Assembly (NCBI RefSeq): GCF_021391675.1
Contig: NZ_CP090096.1
Span: forward strand, 1,178,001 to 1,242,000
From: Neorhizobium galegae
Lineage (GTDB): Bacteria > Pseudomonadota > Alphaproteobacteria > Rhizobiales > Rhizobiaceae
Direction: 5' to 3'
DNA: 64,000 nucleotides
Shown one piece after another: positions 52,264 through 61,748 of the stretch; within the stretch, counting starts at the first letter, position 1, and each line of letters begins with the position of its first letter. The position numbers and the translations under genes are program-made. Under the pieces are notes generated by a model, which ran no database searches, had not been told where the DNA came from, and saw only the letters and a program-made list of their open reading frames with translations.

Positions 52264-53640
52264 ATGAGTAAACAGAAGAGACAAATGCGGCTTGGGGCCT
52301 TCATCATGGCGACGGGCCATCATGTGGCAGCCTGGCGCCATCCGGCCTCGCAGGCCGACGCGGGACTGAATATCGATCACTACCGCGAACTGGCGCAGAC
52401 GGCGGAACGGGGCAAGTTCGATCTGGTCTTCGTGGCCGACAGTCCGGCCGGCTGGGAGCGCGCCAAGGACCCGGAGGCGCTTCGGCGTTCCTCGCAGGGT
52501 GCCCATTTCGAACCGGTGACCCTGTGGGCCGCGCTGTCGCAGGCCACGAGCCATATCGGCTTCGTCGCCACCGCATCCACCACCTATGAGGATCCTTATC
52601 TTCTGGCCCGCAAATTCGCCTCGCTCGACTATATCTCCAAGGGCCGGGCGGCTTGGAACGTGGTGACGACGGGCGCGGACGTTTCCAAGAACTTCTCCAT
52701 CCCGGGCCATCCCGCCCACGCCGACCGCTACGCGCGCGCCGAGGAATTCGTCGACCTGGTGAAAGGGCTGTGGGATAGTTACGAGGATGATGCCTTTATC
52801 CACGACAAGGAAAGCGGCGTCTATCTCGACCCGGACAAGGTGCATCTCGTCGACCACAAGGGTCAGTTCTTCTCGGTCACCGGTCCGCTCAATGTCGGCC
52901 GTCCCGTGCAGGGCTACCCGGTCATCGTCCAGGCCGGCGCATCGGAGCCGGGCCGAGAGCTGGCCGCCCGAACCGCCGAGATGATCTTCACAGCAAACCA
53001 GACGCTCGAGGACGCCCAGGAATTCTATTCCGACGTCAAGGGACGGCTTGCCCGCTATGGGCGCAGCCAGGACGATCTCTTGATCAGTCCCGGCATATTT
53101 CCCGTTCTCGGCGGCACCGAAAGGCAAGCACAGGAGAACTACGACTATATCCAGTCGCTCGTTCACCCCTCGATCGCCTGGAATATCCTCGCCCGCCACT
53201 ACAAGGGCGTCGACCTTTCCGGTTATTCGCTGGACGATCCCGCTCCGCCCCTGCCGCAGGATACGGAGCTCAACAAGAGCCGGCTCAAGCTGGTCACCGA
53301 TCTGGTATCGCGAAACAATCTGACGCTGCGCCAGTTCTATCTGGCCGTCGCGACCGCCCGCGGCCATCGCACGGTGATCGGCACGCCGGAACAGATTGCC
53401 GACGCGATGCAGCAATGGTTCGAGAATGGCGCTGCCGACGCCTTCAATATCATGCCGCCGATCCTGCCCGCCGGATTGACGGACTTCGTCGATCAGGTCG
53501 TGCCGATCCTGCGCAAGCGCGGCCTTTTCCGGCATGAATATGAAGGAACGACCCTGCGGGAGAACCTCGGTCTCAAGCGCCCGCAGAACGGCTTCGTGCT
53601 TCAGTCACAGCTTGAGCCGGAGGCTCGGGCAGCCGTATAA
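52264..53640 (+). CDS. FMNH2-dependent monooxygenase (NtaA/SnaA/DszA family)
   Basis: A 458-residue luciferase-like flavin monooxygenase: MRLGAFIMATGHHVAAWRHP at the N-terminus, AERGKFDLVFVADS, DPYLLARKFASLDYISKGRAAWNVVTT and GYPVIVQAGASEPGRELAA are NtaA/DszA signatures. It uses reduced FMN supplied by a separate reductase (not in the window) to cleave carbon-sulfur or carbon-nitrogen bonds. Starts at 52264 and 52213 are both possible; the first is more family-like. It ends the ABC operon, suggesting sulfur or nitrogen scavenging from an imported organic compound. Confidence 0.87.
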   Translation: MSKQKRQMRLGAFIMATGHHVAAWRHPASQADAGLNIDHYRELAQTAERGKFDLVFVADSPAGWERAKDPEALRRSSQGAHFEPVTLWAALSQATSHIGFVATASTTYEDPYLLARKFASLDYISKGRAAWNVVTTGADVSKNFSIPGHPAHADRYARAEEFVDLVKGLWDSYEDDAFIHDKESGVYLDPDKVHLVDHKGQFFSVTGPLNVGRPVQGYPVIVQAGASEPGRELAARTAEMIFTANQTLEDAQEFYSDVKGRLARYGRSQDDLLISPGIFPVLGGTERQAQENYDYIQSLVHPSIAWNILARHYKGVDLSGYSLDDPAPPLPQDTELNKSRLKLVTDLVSRNNLTLRQFYLAVATARGHRTVIGTPEQIADAMQQWFENGAADAFNIMPPILPAGLTDFVDQVVPILRKRGLFRHEYEGTTLRENLGLKRPQNGFVLQSQLEPEARAAV

Positions 53641-53740
53641 ATGCCCCGACCATGTTAAATCTCCTGGCCTTGAAGATGGCGGCATTGCCAATACTTCTCG
53701 GCCAGGACCTTTCGTTGGTCTCTTCCCCGGCAGATTTCGC

Positions 53741-55299
53741 TCAGGCGCTCAATGCCCGCTTACGGTCGTTGACGAAGCCGATCACTTCCGATTGAGGCAT
53801 TGCCTTGCCGAAGATATAGCCCTGCCCGATATCGCAGCCCTGGCCAAGGAAGTAGGCAAGCTGGGCGTTCTCCTCGATCCCTTCGACCGTGGTCTTGAGG
53901 TTGAGACTGCGGCCTAAGCCAAGCACCGCGTCAATGATTTTGGCGTTCTTGTCGTTATGGGTGAAGCTCGACACAAAGCTCTTGTCGATCTTGATCTTGT
54001 CGAACTTGAAGCGCGCCAACTGCGCCAGGCTTGAATATCCGGTTCCGAAATCATCGAGCGCCACCTGGATGCCGGCGGCATGGAATTGCTCGATCGTCGC
54101 GGCGGCAAGGTGGGGTCGTCGATCAGAGCGTTCTCGGTGATCTCGATTTCCAGCCTGGACGACTGTAGGCCCGTCTGCTGCAGGATGTGGAGAACACGGC
54201 TCGCGAGCAGCCTGTCTTCCATCTGGACAGGCGAGACGTTGAAGGAGAGCGACAATGTTCCCGGCCAAAGCCGCGCGTCGCTGCAGGCTTTCGACAGAAG
54301 CTTCTCGAAGAGCGTGGTAATGAGGCCGGTCTCTTCGGCCACGCCAATGAAGTGTTGTGGTGAAACAAACACGCCGTCCTTGTTCCACCTGGCAAGCGCT
54401 TCGAAACCGCAGAGTTCACCCGTCCTGAGATTGATCAGCGGCTGGTAGAACGGATCGATCTTGCCCTCGTCGATGGCGCGGCGAAGGTCGCCTTCGAGTT
54501 TGGCACGCTCAGAGACCTTCTCCTGCATTTCAGGCTGGAACAGGGAATATTGATTGTGACCCCGGCTCTTCGCCTCGTATAGCGCGACGTCCGACCGATG
54601 GCAGACTTCCTCAAGCGAGTTGCCGTGGTCCGGCAGGCGCGCATAACCGACGCTGGCACCGACCTCGGTTAGCAGGGTACCGATGCGGACCGGCCGGGAA
54701 ATCGAATGAATGAGCAGCTGCGCGAAGAGCTCCTCTTTCTCCGGCGAGAGGTTGCGAGCCACGGCGACGAACTCGTCGCCGCCGAAACGGAAGACACATT
54801 CGTATTCAGCCAATGCGCAGATGCGCCGCGACACTTCCTTCAACAGAACATCGCCGCCCTGGTGGCCGAGAAGGTCATTGACCTTCTTGAAACCGTCGAG
54901 ATCTATCGAAAACACCGTTGCGGTCTGCGGTCCGATATCCTCGCCTGTTTCCTGCAGCTTTTCATCGGGGTGCGAAAGGACGAACCTGTCGAAGGCATAG
55001 CGGTTGGGAAGTTTCGTCAGATGATCGTGCGTGGCGATATGGTCAGCCTCATCGAAGGCCTTCCGGCGATTCATCATTTCATTGCGCATATCGAGAATGC
55101 GCAGCACCGAATAGGCAAAGCTCGCAAGACCGGCAACGATCAGTACGATGATGATGAGGTGGGCTTTTCCCGCACTGACCGACTGAACCAGCCTCAGCAG
55201 CAGATCGTCATAGGCTATACAACCGACGAGCAACAGCATCGCGGCGGCGGCAACCTCCACCAGCTGCCTGCCGGCCTTGCTTTCCAGAAAGTCCTTCAT
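53741..55299 (-). pseudogene. GGDEF-EAL cyclic-di-GMP protein with a frameshift
   Basis: One gene read in two frames on the minus strand. The first frame (53914-55299) has two N-terminal membrane helices, a GGDEF domain with RFGGDEF intact and the first part of EAL (FEALARW). It then changes to an unrelated tail after NALIDDPTL near 54105. The second frame (53741-54388) resumes with the rest of EAL: VALDDFGTGYSSL, KIKIDKSF and EGIEENAQLAYFLGQGCDIGQGY. A single missing G in the run at about 54104-54108 explains it. GGDEF activity could persist; the EAL part would be cut off. A sequencing error is equally possible. Confidence 0.85.
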
Positions 55300-55496
55300 C
55301 TACCCCTCCACCCCGGCGATCCTAGGATAAATGATTAAAGGATTTGTTATTCAGAGTTGTAGAAGCGCGCCTTACAGCTGCACCGACGGCCGCAAACGGC
55401 GTGAGTTTTGGATTCGAACTGCGACGGACATCTGCTGATCGGCAACGCAGGCGCTCCGTTCGGCTGAAGCCGAAGGAACGACCGGCTCTGGCGGCA

Positions 55497-57185
55497 TCAA
55501 TTGACGTCGTGCCGGGCTATTGCGCCTCTAAGCGCCTCTGACAGCTCGGCCAGCCGGTAGGGTTTGCGCAGAATCTTGATGCCTTGCGCCTCTGCCGCTT
55601 GCTTGGTCACCTCGGAATATCCGCTCGTCAACAGGATCGGCAGGTCCATGCGGCGCGCTCGAATTTCCTTTGCCAGTTCCACGCCGTTCATTCCTCCGGG
55701 CATCATGACGTCCGAGAACACCAAGTCGACCCGCCGCCCGTTCGCAAGAGCGCCCAGAGCGCCGGCCGCTGTTGCAGCCCGCACCACCTGAAAACCAAGA
55801 TCCTCCAGCATCTCGCTGACAAGAGCCGCGACTTCGTCGTCGTCTTCAACCAGCAGAACGCTGCCCGCCGACGCCGGACGGCGGCGCGCGACGTGCAGAT
55901 CCACCAGGTGGTGCTGATCCGGTCCGGGCTGCTTCGAGGAACGGGGCAACATCAGGGTTATCTTCGTCCCTCGGCCGATTTCGCTTTCGATCTCTATCCT
56001 GCCGCCGGATTGCTGGACGAAACCATGCACCTGCGCGAGGCCAAGGCCAGACCCCTTGCCGATATCCTTCGTGGTAAAGAACGGCTCGAACACGCGCGCC
56101 TGCACCTCGCGGGTCATTCCGGAGCCGTTGTCGCTGACGGAAAGGCGGACGAAGTCTTTCGTGGAGCCGCCTTGATCCAGGAGCGGAACATTTTCCGCGC
56201 GGATTTCGATCGTGCCTCCTCTCGGCATCGCGTCACGGGCGTTGACCGCAAGGTTGAGAACAACAAGTTCCAGCTCGCTTGCGTCAACCTCGACCGGCCA
56301 CAGGTCGGGCGAGAACTCGAGCGTGACATGGACATCGCCCCTCAGGCTGCGGTCGAGCAGCTCGCGCATCCCTCCGATCTGGCGGGCCAGATCGATCGTC
56401 TGCGGCTGCAGTTCCTGACGTCGGGAAAAAGCCAGAAGCTGCCGTGTCAGGCCCGCTCCGCGTTCGGCGGCCTGACGCATCCCGTCCATCAACCGTTTGC
56501 GCCTGGCTGGGTCCGTCTGGCGGTCGAGCATTTCCAGCCCGCCGGAAATGACCATCAGTAGATTGTTGAAATCGTGAGCGACGCCCCCGGTTAACTGACC
56601 GATGGCTTCAATCTTTTGAGCCTGCCGAAGCTTCTCCTCCACATGCGCACGCACCGTCATCTGGTCGCGCAGGGCCTCGTTGGCGGCTTTGAGCTCCTGG
56701 GTACGCAAAATGACCTGCTTCTCGAGCTCCTGCGCGGCCTGCTCGCGCTCCGCCAGCAGTCCACGCAACTCCAACTGCCGGGCTCTCGCACGAAGCGCCG
56801 ATTGTATCGTGCTGACAAGGGTCTGGGCCTGGACCGGCCGTTCCAGGAGAGCCACGTTGCGCAAAGAGTTGATCAGTCTTTGCCGCCACGCCTCGATGCC
56901 GGTCTGCTCCTGACGGCTGGTCAGCAGGATGAAGGGAAGATCCGACCACGGCGGCTGGTCCGCCACCCATTTGAACAGGAGGCTCGCGTCTTTTCCAAAC
57001 AGGGCTTCTTCAGCAATAAACGCGGCTGCAGCACCGGCCTGCAGCGCTGCCACAAGGCTGCGAAGATCGCCGCAGGTCTTTGCCGCGATGCCGCTCCGGC
57101 TGAGCAAGCCGACCGAGGCGGCCGCATCTCTGCCGACCGGCGCAAAGACAATAACAGGTTCCAGTTGGTCTTCACCTTGCGCCAT
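55497..57185 (-). CDS. Hybrid sensor histidine kinase with pseudo-receiver and C-terminal receiver
   Basis: A 562-residue cytosolic kinase. The N-terminal 125 residues look like a receiver whose phospho-acceptor site reads FIAEEALF (Glu in place of Asp). A coiled coil follows (about 133-190), then HisKA with His204 in GGVAHDFNNLL, HATPase_c (NLAVNARDAM, DNGSGM, GLGLAQVHGF) and a normal C-terminal receiver (LVEDDDEVA, FSDVMMPG, LTSGYS, LRKPY). No membrane segment. Its start lies 14 bases inside the KaiC-like gene, so the two form one translation-coupled unit. A 197-base gap with a 6-bp hairpin (55459-55474) follows before the GGDEF-EAL gene. Confidence 0.87.
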   Translation of the reverse strand: MAQGEDQLEPVIVFAPVGRDAAASVGLLSRSGIAAKTCGDLRSLVAALQAGAAAAFIAEEALFGKDASLLFKWVADQPPWSDLPFILLTSRQEQTGIEAWRQRLINSLRNVALLERPVQAQTLVSTIQSALRARARQLELRGLLAEREQAAQELEKQVILRTQELKAANEALRDQMTVRAHVEEKLRQAQKIEAIGQLTGGVAHDFNNLLMVISGGLEMLDRQTDPARRKRLMDGMRQAAERGAGLTRQLLAFSRRQELQPQTIDLARQIGGMRELLDRSLRGDVHVTLEFSPDLWPVEVDASELELVVLNLAVNARDAMPRGGTIEIRAENVPLLDQGGSTKDFVRLSVSDNGSGMTREVQARVFEPFFTTKDIGKGSGLGLAQVHGFVQQSGGRIEIESEIGRGTKITLMLPRSSKQPGPDQHHLVDLHVARRRPASAGSVLLVEDDDEVAALVSEMLEDLGFQVVRAATAAGALGALANGRRVDLVFSDVMMPGGMNGVELAKEIRARRMDLPILLTSGYSEVTKQAAEAQGIKILRKPYRLAELSEALRGAIARHDVN

Positions 57186-58692
57186 TATTTCCGTCTGCTG
57201 AGCTCGTTACAGGAGCGGCTGAAAAGTACGGCGAGCCGGCCAGCACGCCGGTGAACTCCAAGGTTGGCGGCCCGAGCTTTATGCCGTTGTCGGCCAGGTT
57301 GAACTCGCGCACGCTGTGCTCGTGCCTGCCGCTTCGCTTTTTCACCACGGATATCGCTCTGCGCACGGTCCCCTGCACCTCGAAATATCGCAGCATGACG
57401 ACGGAATCGCTGAGATAGCTCAAGTCGAGCGGAGCCTCGAGCGGCCCTACGAGCCCATGCTGGGCAAGGACAAGAATGGTCAATACGCCACGCTGGCCAA
57501 GGTAGGTCAGCAGTTCGTGCATCTGCAGAACCAGAAAACGTTCGTCCGGCATCGCATTCATGTAGCCGTTCAAACTGTCGATGACGACGACGCGCGCCCC
57601 GTCGACCTCCACGCTTTTCTGGACGTTGGCGGTGAACTCCCCCGGGGAAAGTTCTGCGGGATCGATCTGCTGCAACCGGATCAACCCGCTGTCCAGGTGG
57701 GTTTGAAGATCGAAGCCCAGATTCCTGGCCCGGGCCTGCAGCGTTCCACGTCCCTCGTCGAAGGCATAAATGACGGCATGTTCACCGCGGTTCGCCGCCG
57801 CCACGGCATAGGTCAGGGCAAGTGACGACTTTCCCACCCCGGCGGCACCCAGAAACAGGACGTTGGTACCTCGCTCGAGCCCGCCGCCCAGCATGTCGTC
57901 GATTTCCTTGTTCCCGCTGGAGGTGAACTCGTCGTCGAAAGCCTGATGATGCTCCGCGGCGATGAGGCGCGGGAAAATGTGCAGACCGCCCTTCTCGATC
58001 GTAAAATCATGGTAGCCGCCGCGGAACTTGATGCCACGCATCTTGACGACCCGCATGCGGCGGCGCTCGGCGCCGAAGTCGATCGCAAGCTGCTCCAGCA
58101 ACACAACCCCGTGGGAAATCGAATGAAGTTGCAGGTCGTTCTGTTGAGACGACAGATCATCAAGAAGAATGACCGTGCACTGCCGGCTGGTGAAGAAGTG
58201 CTTCAGCGCCAGGACCTGGCGCCGGTAACGCAGGGGACTGTGCGCGAGGAGGCGCAATTCCGAAAGGCTGTCGATGACCACGCGCTTCGGGTTGAGTTCG
58301 GAGACGCGATCGAGAATGAGTTTCGTCGTTTCGTTGAGCTCCATTTCCGCCGGATGAAAGACCGTCAGCTCGCGGTCGGGATCGAGCGTGGTTTCCGGAG
58401 GGACGAGTTCGAATACCTCCAAACCCTTGAGCGACCAGCCGTGACGGGAGGCGACGAGCTGCAGTTCGCGTTCCGTCTCGGAAAGGGTGATGTAAAGCAC
58501 TTGCTCTCCCTGGCGGACACCTTCGAGCAGAAATTGCAGGGCGATCGTGGTTTTCCCCGTCCCGGGCCGGCCCTCGTAAAGATAAAGCCGGTTTTCATCG
58601 AGGCCGCCGTCGAGGATGGTATCGAGACCGGGCACGCCGCTCGATATACGCGGAGGGTCGATAAACTCCGCCTCTTCGAACCGTTCTGTCAT
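57172..58692 (-). CDS. KaiC-like circadian-clock family double ATPase
   Basis: A 506-residue protein made of two RecA-like KaiC domains. The first has Walker A GRPGTGKTT (41-49) and the Glu of SETERE (71-76); the second has Walker A GAAGVGKSS (282-290) and YAFDEGRG. It resembles cyanobacterial KaiC along its length; in the C-terminal phosphorylation region my alignment gives Ser at the Ser431 position but Tyr at the Thr432 position. ATG 58692 has AAAGG six bases upstream. It is translated into the hybrid kinase gene by a 14-base overlap. No kaiB is seen. Function as a timer is not implied; a phospho-signalling module is more likely. Confidence 0.87.
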   Translation of the reverse strand: MTERFEEAEFIDPPRISSGVPGLDTILDGGLDENRLYLYEGRPGTGKTTIALQFLLEGVRQGEQVLYITLSETERELQLVASRHGWSLKGLEVFELVPPETTLDPDRELTVFHPAEMELNETTKLILDRVSELNPKRVVIDSLSELRLLAHSPLRYRRQVLALKHFFTSRQCTVILLDDLSSQQNDLQLHSISHGVVLLEQLAIDFGAERRRMRVVKMRGIKFRGGYHDFTIEKGGLHIFPRLIAAEHHQAFDDEFTSSGNKEIDDMLGGGLERGTNVLFLGAAGVGKSSLALTYAVAAANRGEHAVIYAFDEGRGTLQARARNLGFDLQTHLDSGLIRLQQIDPAELSPGEFTANVQKSVEVDGARVVVIDSLNGYMNAMPDERFLVLQMHELLTYLGQRGVLTILVLAQHGLVGPLEAPLDLSYLSDSVVMLRYFEVQGTVRRAISVVKKRSGRHEHSVREFNLADNGIKLGPPTLEFTGVLAGSPYFSAAPVTSSADGNNGAR

Positions 58693-58813
58693 GTTCAACC
58701 TTTGCAGTGGAAACCCTTGAACAAGATCATATAGATTGCGGCGGACAAGCCTCAAGAGGGCCACCGACGGTATGCCGGACGGCTTTCGAAAGGCTCGCCC
58801 GCCCCACAAAGCA

Positions 58814-59878
58814 TCAGGCGGAATGTTGTTCCCAGTACCAGGCCACATACATCATTTTTTTGTCCTGCCTGCGGCTTTTCAAGAAGGCGCGGATGGAACG
58901 CACATCTTCCTTTTCGCAGGCGACCCAGACGAAGGTATCATCCTCGGTGGAAACGACCGCTTTCTTGGCTTCTTCCGCCAGAATGCCTTTCGCTCCGGCC
59001 GGATAGCTCCGCCGATGCAGCCAGCGGACATCCAACGAACCCGCTGACGGAAGCGGCTGTTCCTCCGCATCGTCCAGCACTTCGATGATTGCTTGCATCC
59101 GGGTGCCCGGCGCCACTTCGGCCGCGATCCGGGCGATGGCGGGAAGAGCGCTTTCGTCGCCGACCAGAAGAATGGACTGTGCTGCCGGAAGACTGCCGCC
59201 TCCGGGCCCGAGCAGCGCTACTTTTTCTCCGGGCTGCACGTCGCGGGCGAAGTCGGCTCCAAGTGTCGCAACGTGGGTTGCTGGATGTTGCAGGAAGTCG
59301 ATCGACAATTCCCGGCGTTCGATATCGACGGCGCGGATCGTGTATATGCGAACCAGAATCTCGTCTTCTCCCTCGGGCCAGGCGACGCGGCCGTCTTGGC
59401 GGATTCCCGGCCATACCGGCGGCCTGCCCTTCGGGGGGACCAGAAGGCGAACGTGCATGTCGCCGCCGACGAACGGCGCGACATCGGCGCAGGCAAACTT
59501 CACACGCCGCATGTGAGGGGTCACATCCTCCGCCGAGACGACCGTCACCTCGTGGATGTTCGGCAGCACCGCGAGGGACGAATGCTCCGACCACGTCAAT
59601 TCAAACGGATCCTCCCCTGCAAAATAGAACAGGTGCTCCGCAATCATTGTCCGATTCAGTTGCAACGCCGCTTCCGACTCGCATGCCAGTTCGATCAGGA
59701 GCTTGCTGTCTGCCAGCCGAATGCTTGTCGTGCTGCTCTTGCTCTTCAGCAGCGCGTGGTCCCTGGTCCGCTGCACGTCGGCATGCTCGATGAAATGCTC
59801 GCAGATTTCGTCGAGCATGCGTTCGGCATCCTTGGGCAGCGCGACGCCGGACAATTTGAGCGACTGAACTGCATTCAT
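58814..59878 (-). CDS. DUF2218-siderophore-interacting protein fusion (ferric-siderophore reductase)
   Basis: A 354-residue protein. Residues 1 to about 95 are a DUF2218 domain (MLDEICEHFIEHADVQRTRDHALL...LYYFAG-like end HLFYFAGEDPFELTW). Then comes a siderophore-interacting protein: FAD-binding RIYTIR (RxYT) and FLQHPATHVATLG, the nucleotide loop LVGDESALPAIARI, and VWVACEKEDVRSIR...YVAWYW at the end. Such enzymes reduce ferric siderophores in the cytoplasm with NAD(P)H. It closes the iron-transport operon through an ATGA overlap with the ATPase gene. The fusion to DUF2218 occurs in other proteobacteria and its role is unknown. Confidence 0.88.
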   Translation of the reverse strand: MNAVQSLKLSGVALPKDAERMLDEICEHFIEHADVQRTRDHALLKSKSSTTSIRLADSKLLIELACESEAALQLNRTMIAEHLFYFAGEDPFELTWSEHSSLAVLPNIHEVTVVSAEDVTPHMRRVKFACADVAPFVGGDMHVRLLVPPKGRPPVWPGIRQDGRVAWPEGEDEILVRIYTIRAVDIERRELSIDFLQHPATHVATLGADFARDVQPGEKVALLGPGGGSLPAAQSILLVGDESALPAIARIAAEVAPGTRMQAIIEVLDDAEEQPLPSAGSLDVRWLHRRSYPAGAKGILAEEAKKAVVSTEDDTFVWVACEKEDVRSIRAFLKSRRQDKKMMYVAWYWEQHSA

Positions 59879-60711
59879 GACCGATTCTCCTTTAGATCTT
59901 GCCCCTCCGCCATTCGATGGCGGCCGATCGGCAACATAATCGGCCGGCCCGATGTCGGGTCGGTAATGACGCGGCTCTCGAGCCCGAAGACTTGCCGCAC
60001 GTTCTCTTCCGTCAGCACGTCCTCGGGCCTGCCCGCGACATGCACGCGTCCCTCGGCTATCGCGACGAGGTAGTCCGCATAGCGCGCCGCGAGATTGAGG
60101 TCGTGCAGGACCATGACGACGGTGGTTCCCCGTGCGTGGTTGAGATCCGTCAGCAGATCGAGAACTTCGACCTGGTGATTGATGTCGAGAAACGTCGTCG
60201 GTTCGTCCAGCAGCAGAACGTCGGTCTGTTGCGCCAGAGCCATGGCGATCCAGACGCGCTGGCGCTGCCCGCCCGAAAGCTCGTCCACCGGCCGTTCGGC
60301 AAGCTCGACGGTCTTGGTTGCCGTGAGCGCACTCTCGACGGCTTCATCGTCCTTGCGCGTCCAGCGTGAAAACAAGCTTTGATGCGGATGCCGCCCGCGG
60401 CTGACCAGGTCTGCTACGGTGATTCCCTCCGGCGCGATCGGCGACTGGGGAAGCAACCCCAGTGTCCGGGCCAGCTCCCGGGATGGGATGCGATGGATCG
60501 ATTTGCCGTCCAGCAACACATGCCCCTGACTGGGCGAGATGAGCCGGGACATGGTGCGCAAGAGCGTGGACTTGCCGCAGGCATTGGCGCCGACGACAGC
60601 GGTAATCTTGCCGGGCGGCACGGCAAGATCAAGCCCGTGCAGGATTTCGGCATGGTTATATCCGGCCGAAAGCCCGCTGGCGGCAAGAGAGTGAGCGGAG
60701 CGAACGGTCAT
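59875..60711 (-). CDS. Ferric-siderophore ABC transporter ATP-binding protein
   Basis: A 278-residue ABC ATPase of the FecE/FhuC type: Walker A GANACGKST, signature LSGGQRQR, Walker B LLLDEPTTFLD and H-loop VLHDLN. It powers two FecCD-type permeases. Its stop overlaps the reductase start and its start overlaps the permease stop, in both cases by 4 bases, so it is made in step with them. Confidence 0.93.
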   Translation of the reverse strand: MTVRSAHSLAASGLSAGYNHAEILHGLDLAVPPGKITAVVGANACGKSTLLRTMSRLISPSQGHVLLDGKSIHRIPSRELARTLGLLPQSPIAPEGITVADLVSRGRHPHQSLFSRWTRKDDEAVESALTATKTVELAERPVDELSGGQRQRVWIAMALAQQTDVLLLDEPTTFLDINHQVEVLDLLTDLNHARGTTVVMVLHDLNLAARYADYLVAIAEGRVHVAGRPEDVLTEENVRQVFGLESRVITDPTSGRPIMLPIGRHRMAEGQDLKENRS

Positions 60712-61748
60712 AGCGAGCCTCCCATCCGGTTGGCGCGCACGATCTGGTAGATCAGGTAGGGCGCGCCGAGTGCGCCGGTCACCACGCCCACCGGATAACG
60801 GCCTGGCAGAAGGAATTGACCGACATAGTCGCCGCCGAGGACAAGTATCGCTCCGATCAACGCCGCTGGTATCAGCAACGATCCGTTGCGTCCGACGACC
60901 CGGGAGGCGATCGGTCCTGACAGGAAGGCCACAAAGGCAATCGGCCCCGTCACCGCCGTTGCGGATGCAATCATGCCGACGGCCGCAACGATAACCAGCA
61001 TGCGCGTCTTTGCCACCTTGACCCCCAGGGCCGCAGCCATGTCGTCGCCCAGGCGAAGCGCCTCCAGGTCGCGTGCCCGGACGAGCAGCAGCCCGCCGAA
61101 CGTCACCAGCGCCAGAAGAAGCGGAAGCGCCTGGCCGAGCTGAGCGCCGTTGACGCTGCCGGTCAGCCAGCGCATGGCTTCCTGCAGGTTCCAGGCAGGA
61201 GCGCTGGAGAGGATATAGGCGACGACGCTTTCCAGTATGGCCGAGACGCCGATGCCGACGAGGATGAGCCGCGTTCCCGCCACTCCGCCGCGGAATGACA
61301 GGCCATAGACCAGCAGCGCCACGCCGAGGCCTGCGCCAACCGCGAGGACCGAGACGATCGGCCCGTTCAACGACAGGACAACGATGGCGAACACGGCCGC
61401 AGCACTTGCGCCCGACGTGATCCCGATAATATCCGGGCTGGCAAGGGGATTGCGCAGCATGAGCTGGAACGTGACGCCGCCGAGCCCAAAAGCCAGTCCG
61501 GCGAGAACTGAAAGGACCGAGCGCGGCAGCCGCAGCTTGCCGACCGTAAAGGTGGCGCCTGCGACATCCTCCCCGAGCAGGACGCGGATGACGTCACCGG
61601 GCGGCGTGAAGGACTGGCCGAGCGATAAGGTCACAGCAAAGAGGGCGACCACGATAGCCAGCAGAATGGCGGTCACGAAAACGTGCCGGCGCGCCCGGCG
61701 GCGGCGATTTTCAACGATGAGATCAATGGTTGGGGAAAGCACTGTCAC
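60708..61748 (-). CDS. Ferric-siderophore ABC transporter permease 2 (FecCD family)
   Basis: A 346-residue permease with about nine hydrophobic helices, LRLPRSVLSVLAGLAFGLGGVTFQLMLRNPLASPDIIGITSGASAAAV, and the ATPase-contact region LGDDMAAALGVKVAKTR. The start is GTG 61748, overlapping the TGA of the upstream permease as GTGA; the open frame extends far upstream but is antisense-type there. Together with the other FecCD gene it forms a heterodimeric channel. Confidence 0.9.
   Translation of the reverse strand: MTVLSPTIDLIVENRRRRARRHVFVTAILLAIVVALFAVTLSLGQSFTPPGDVIRVLLGEDVAGATFTVGKLRLPRSVLSVLAGLAFGLGGVTFQLMLRNPLASPDIIGITSGASAAAVFAIVVLSLNGPIVSVLAVGAGLGVALLVYGLSFRGGVAGTRLILVGIGVSAILESVVAYILSSAPAWNLQEAMRWLTGSVNGAQLGQALPLLLALVTFGGLLLVRARDLEALRLGDDMAAALGVKVAKTRMLVIVAAVGMIASATAVTGPIAFVAFLSGPIASRVVGRNGSLLIPAALIGAILVLGGDYVGQFLLPGRYPVGVVTGALGAPYLIYQIVRANRMGGSL

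Noticed and set aside
55344..55541. Small plus-strand frame in the gap before the hybrid kinase gene
   Set aside because: It overlaps the kinase end on the other strand, has no ribosome site and no family resemblance.
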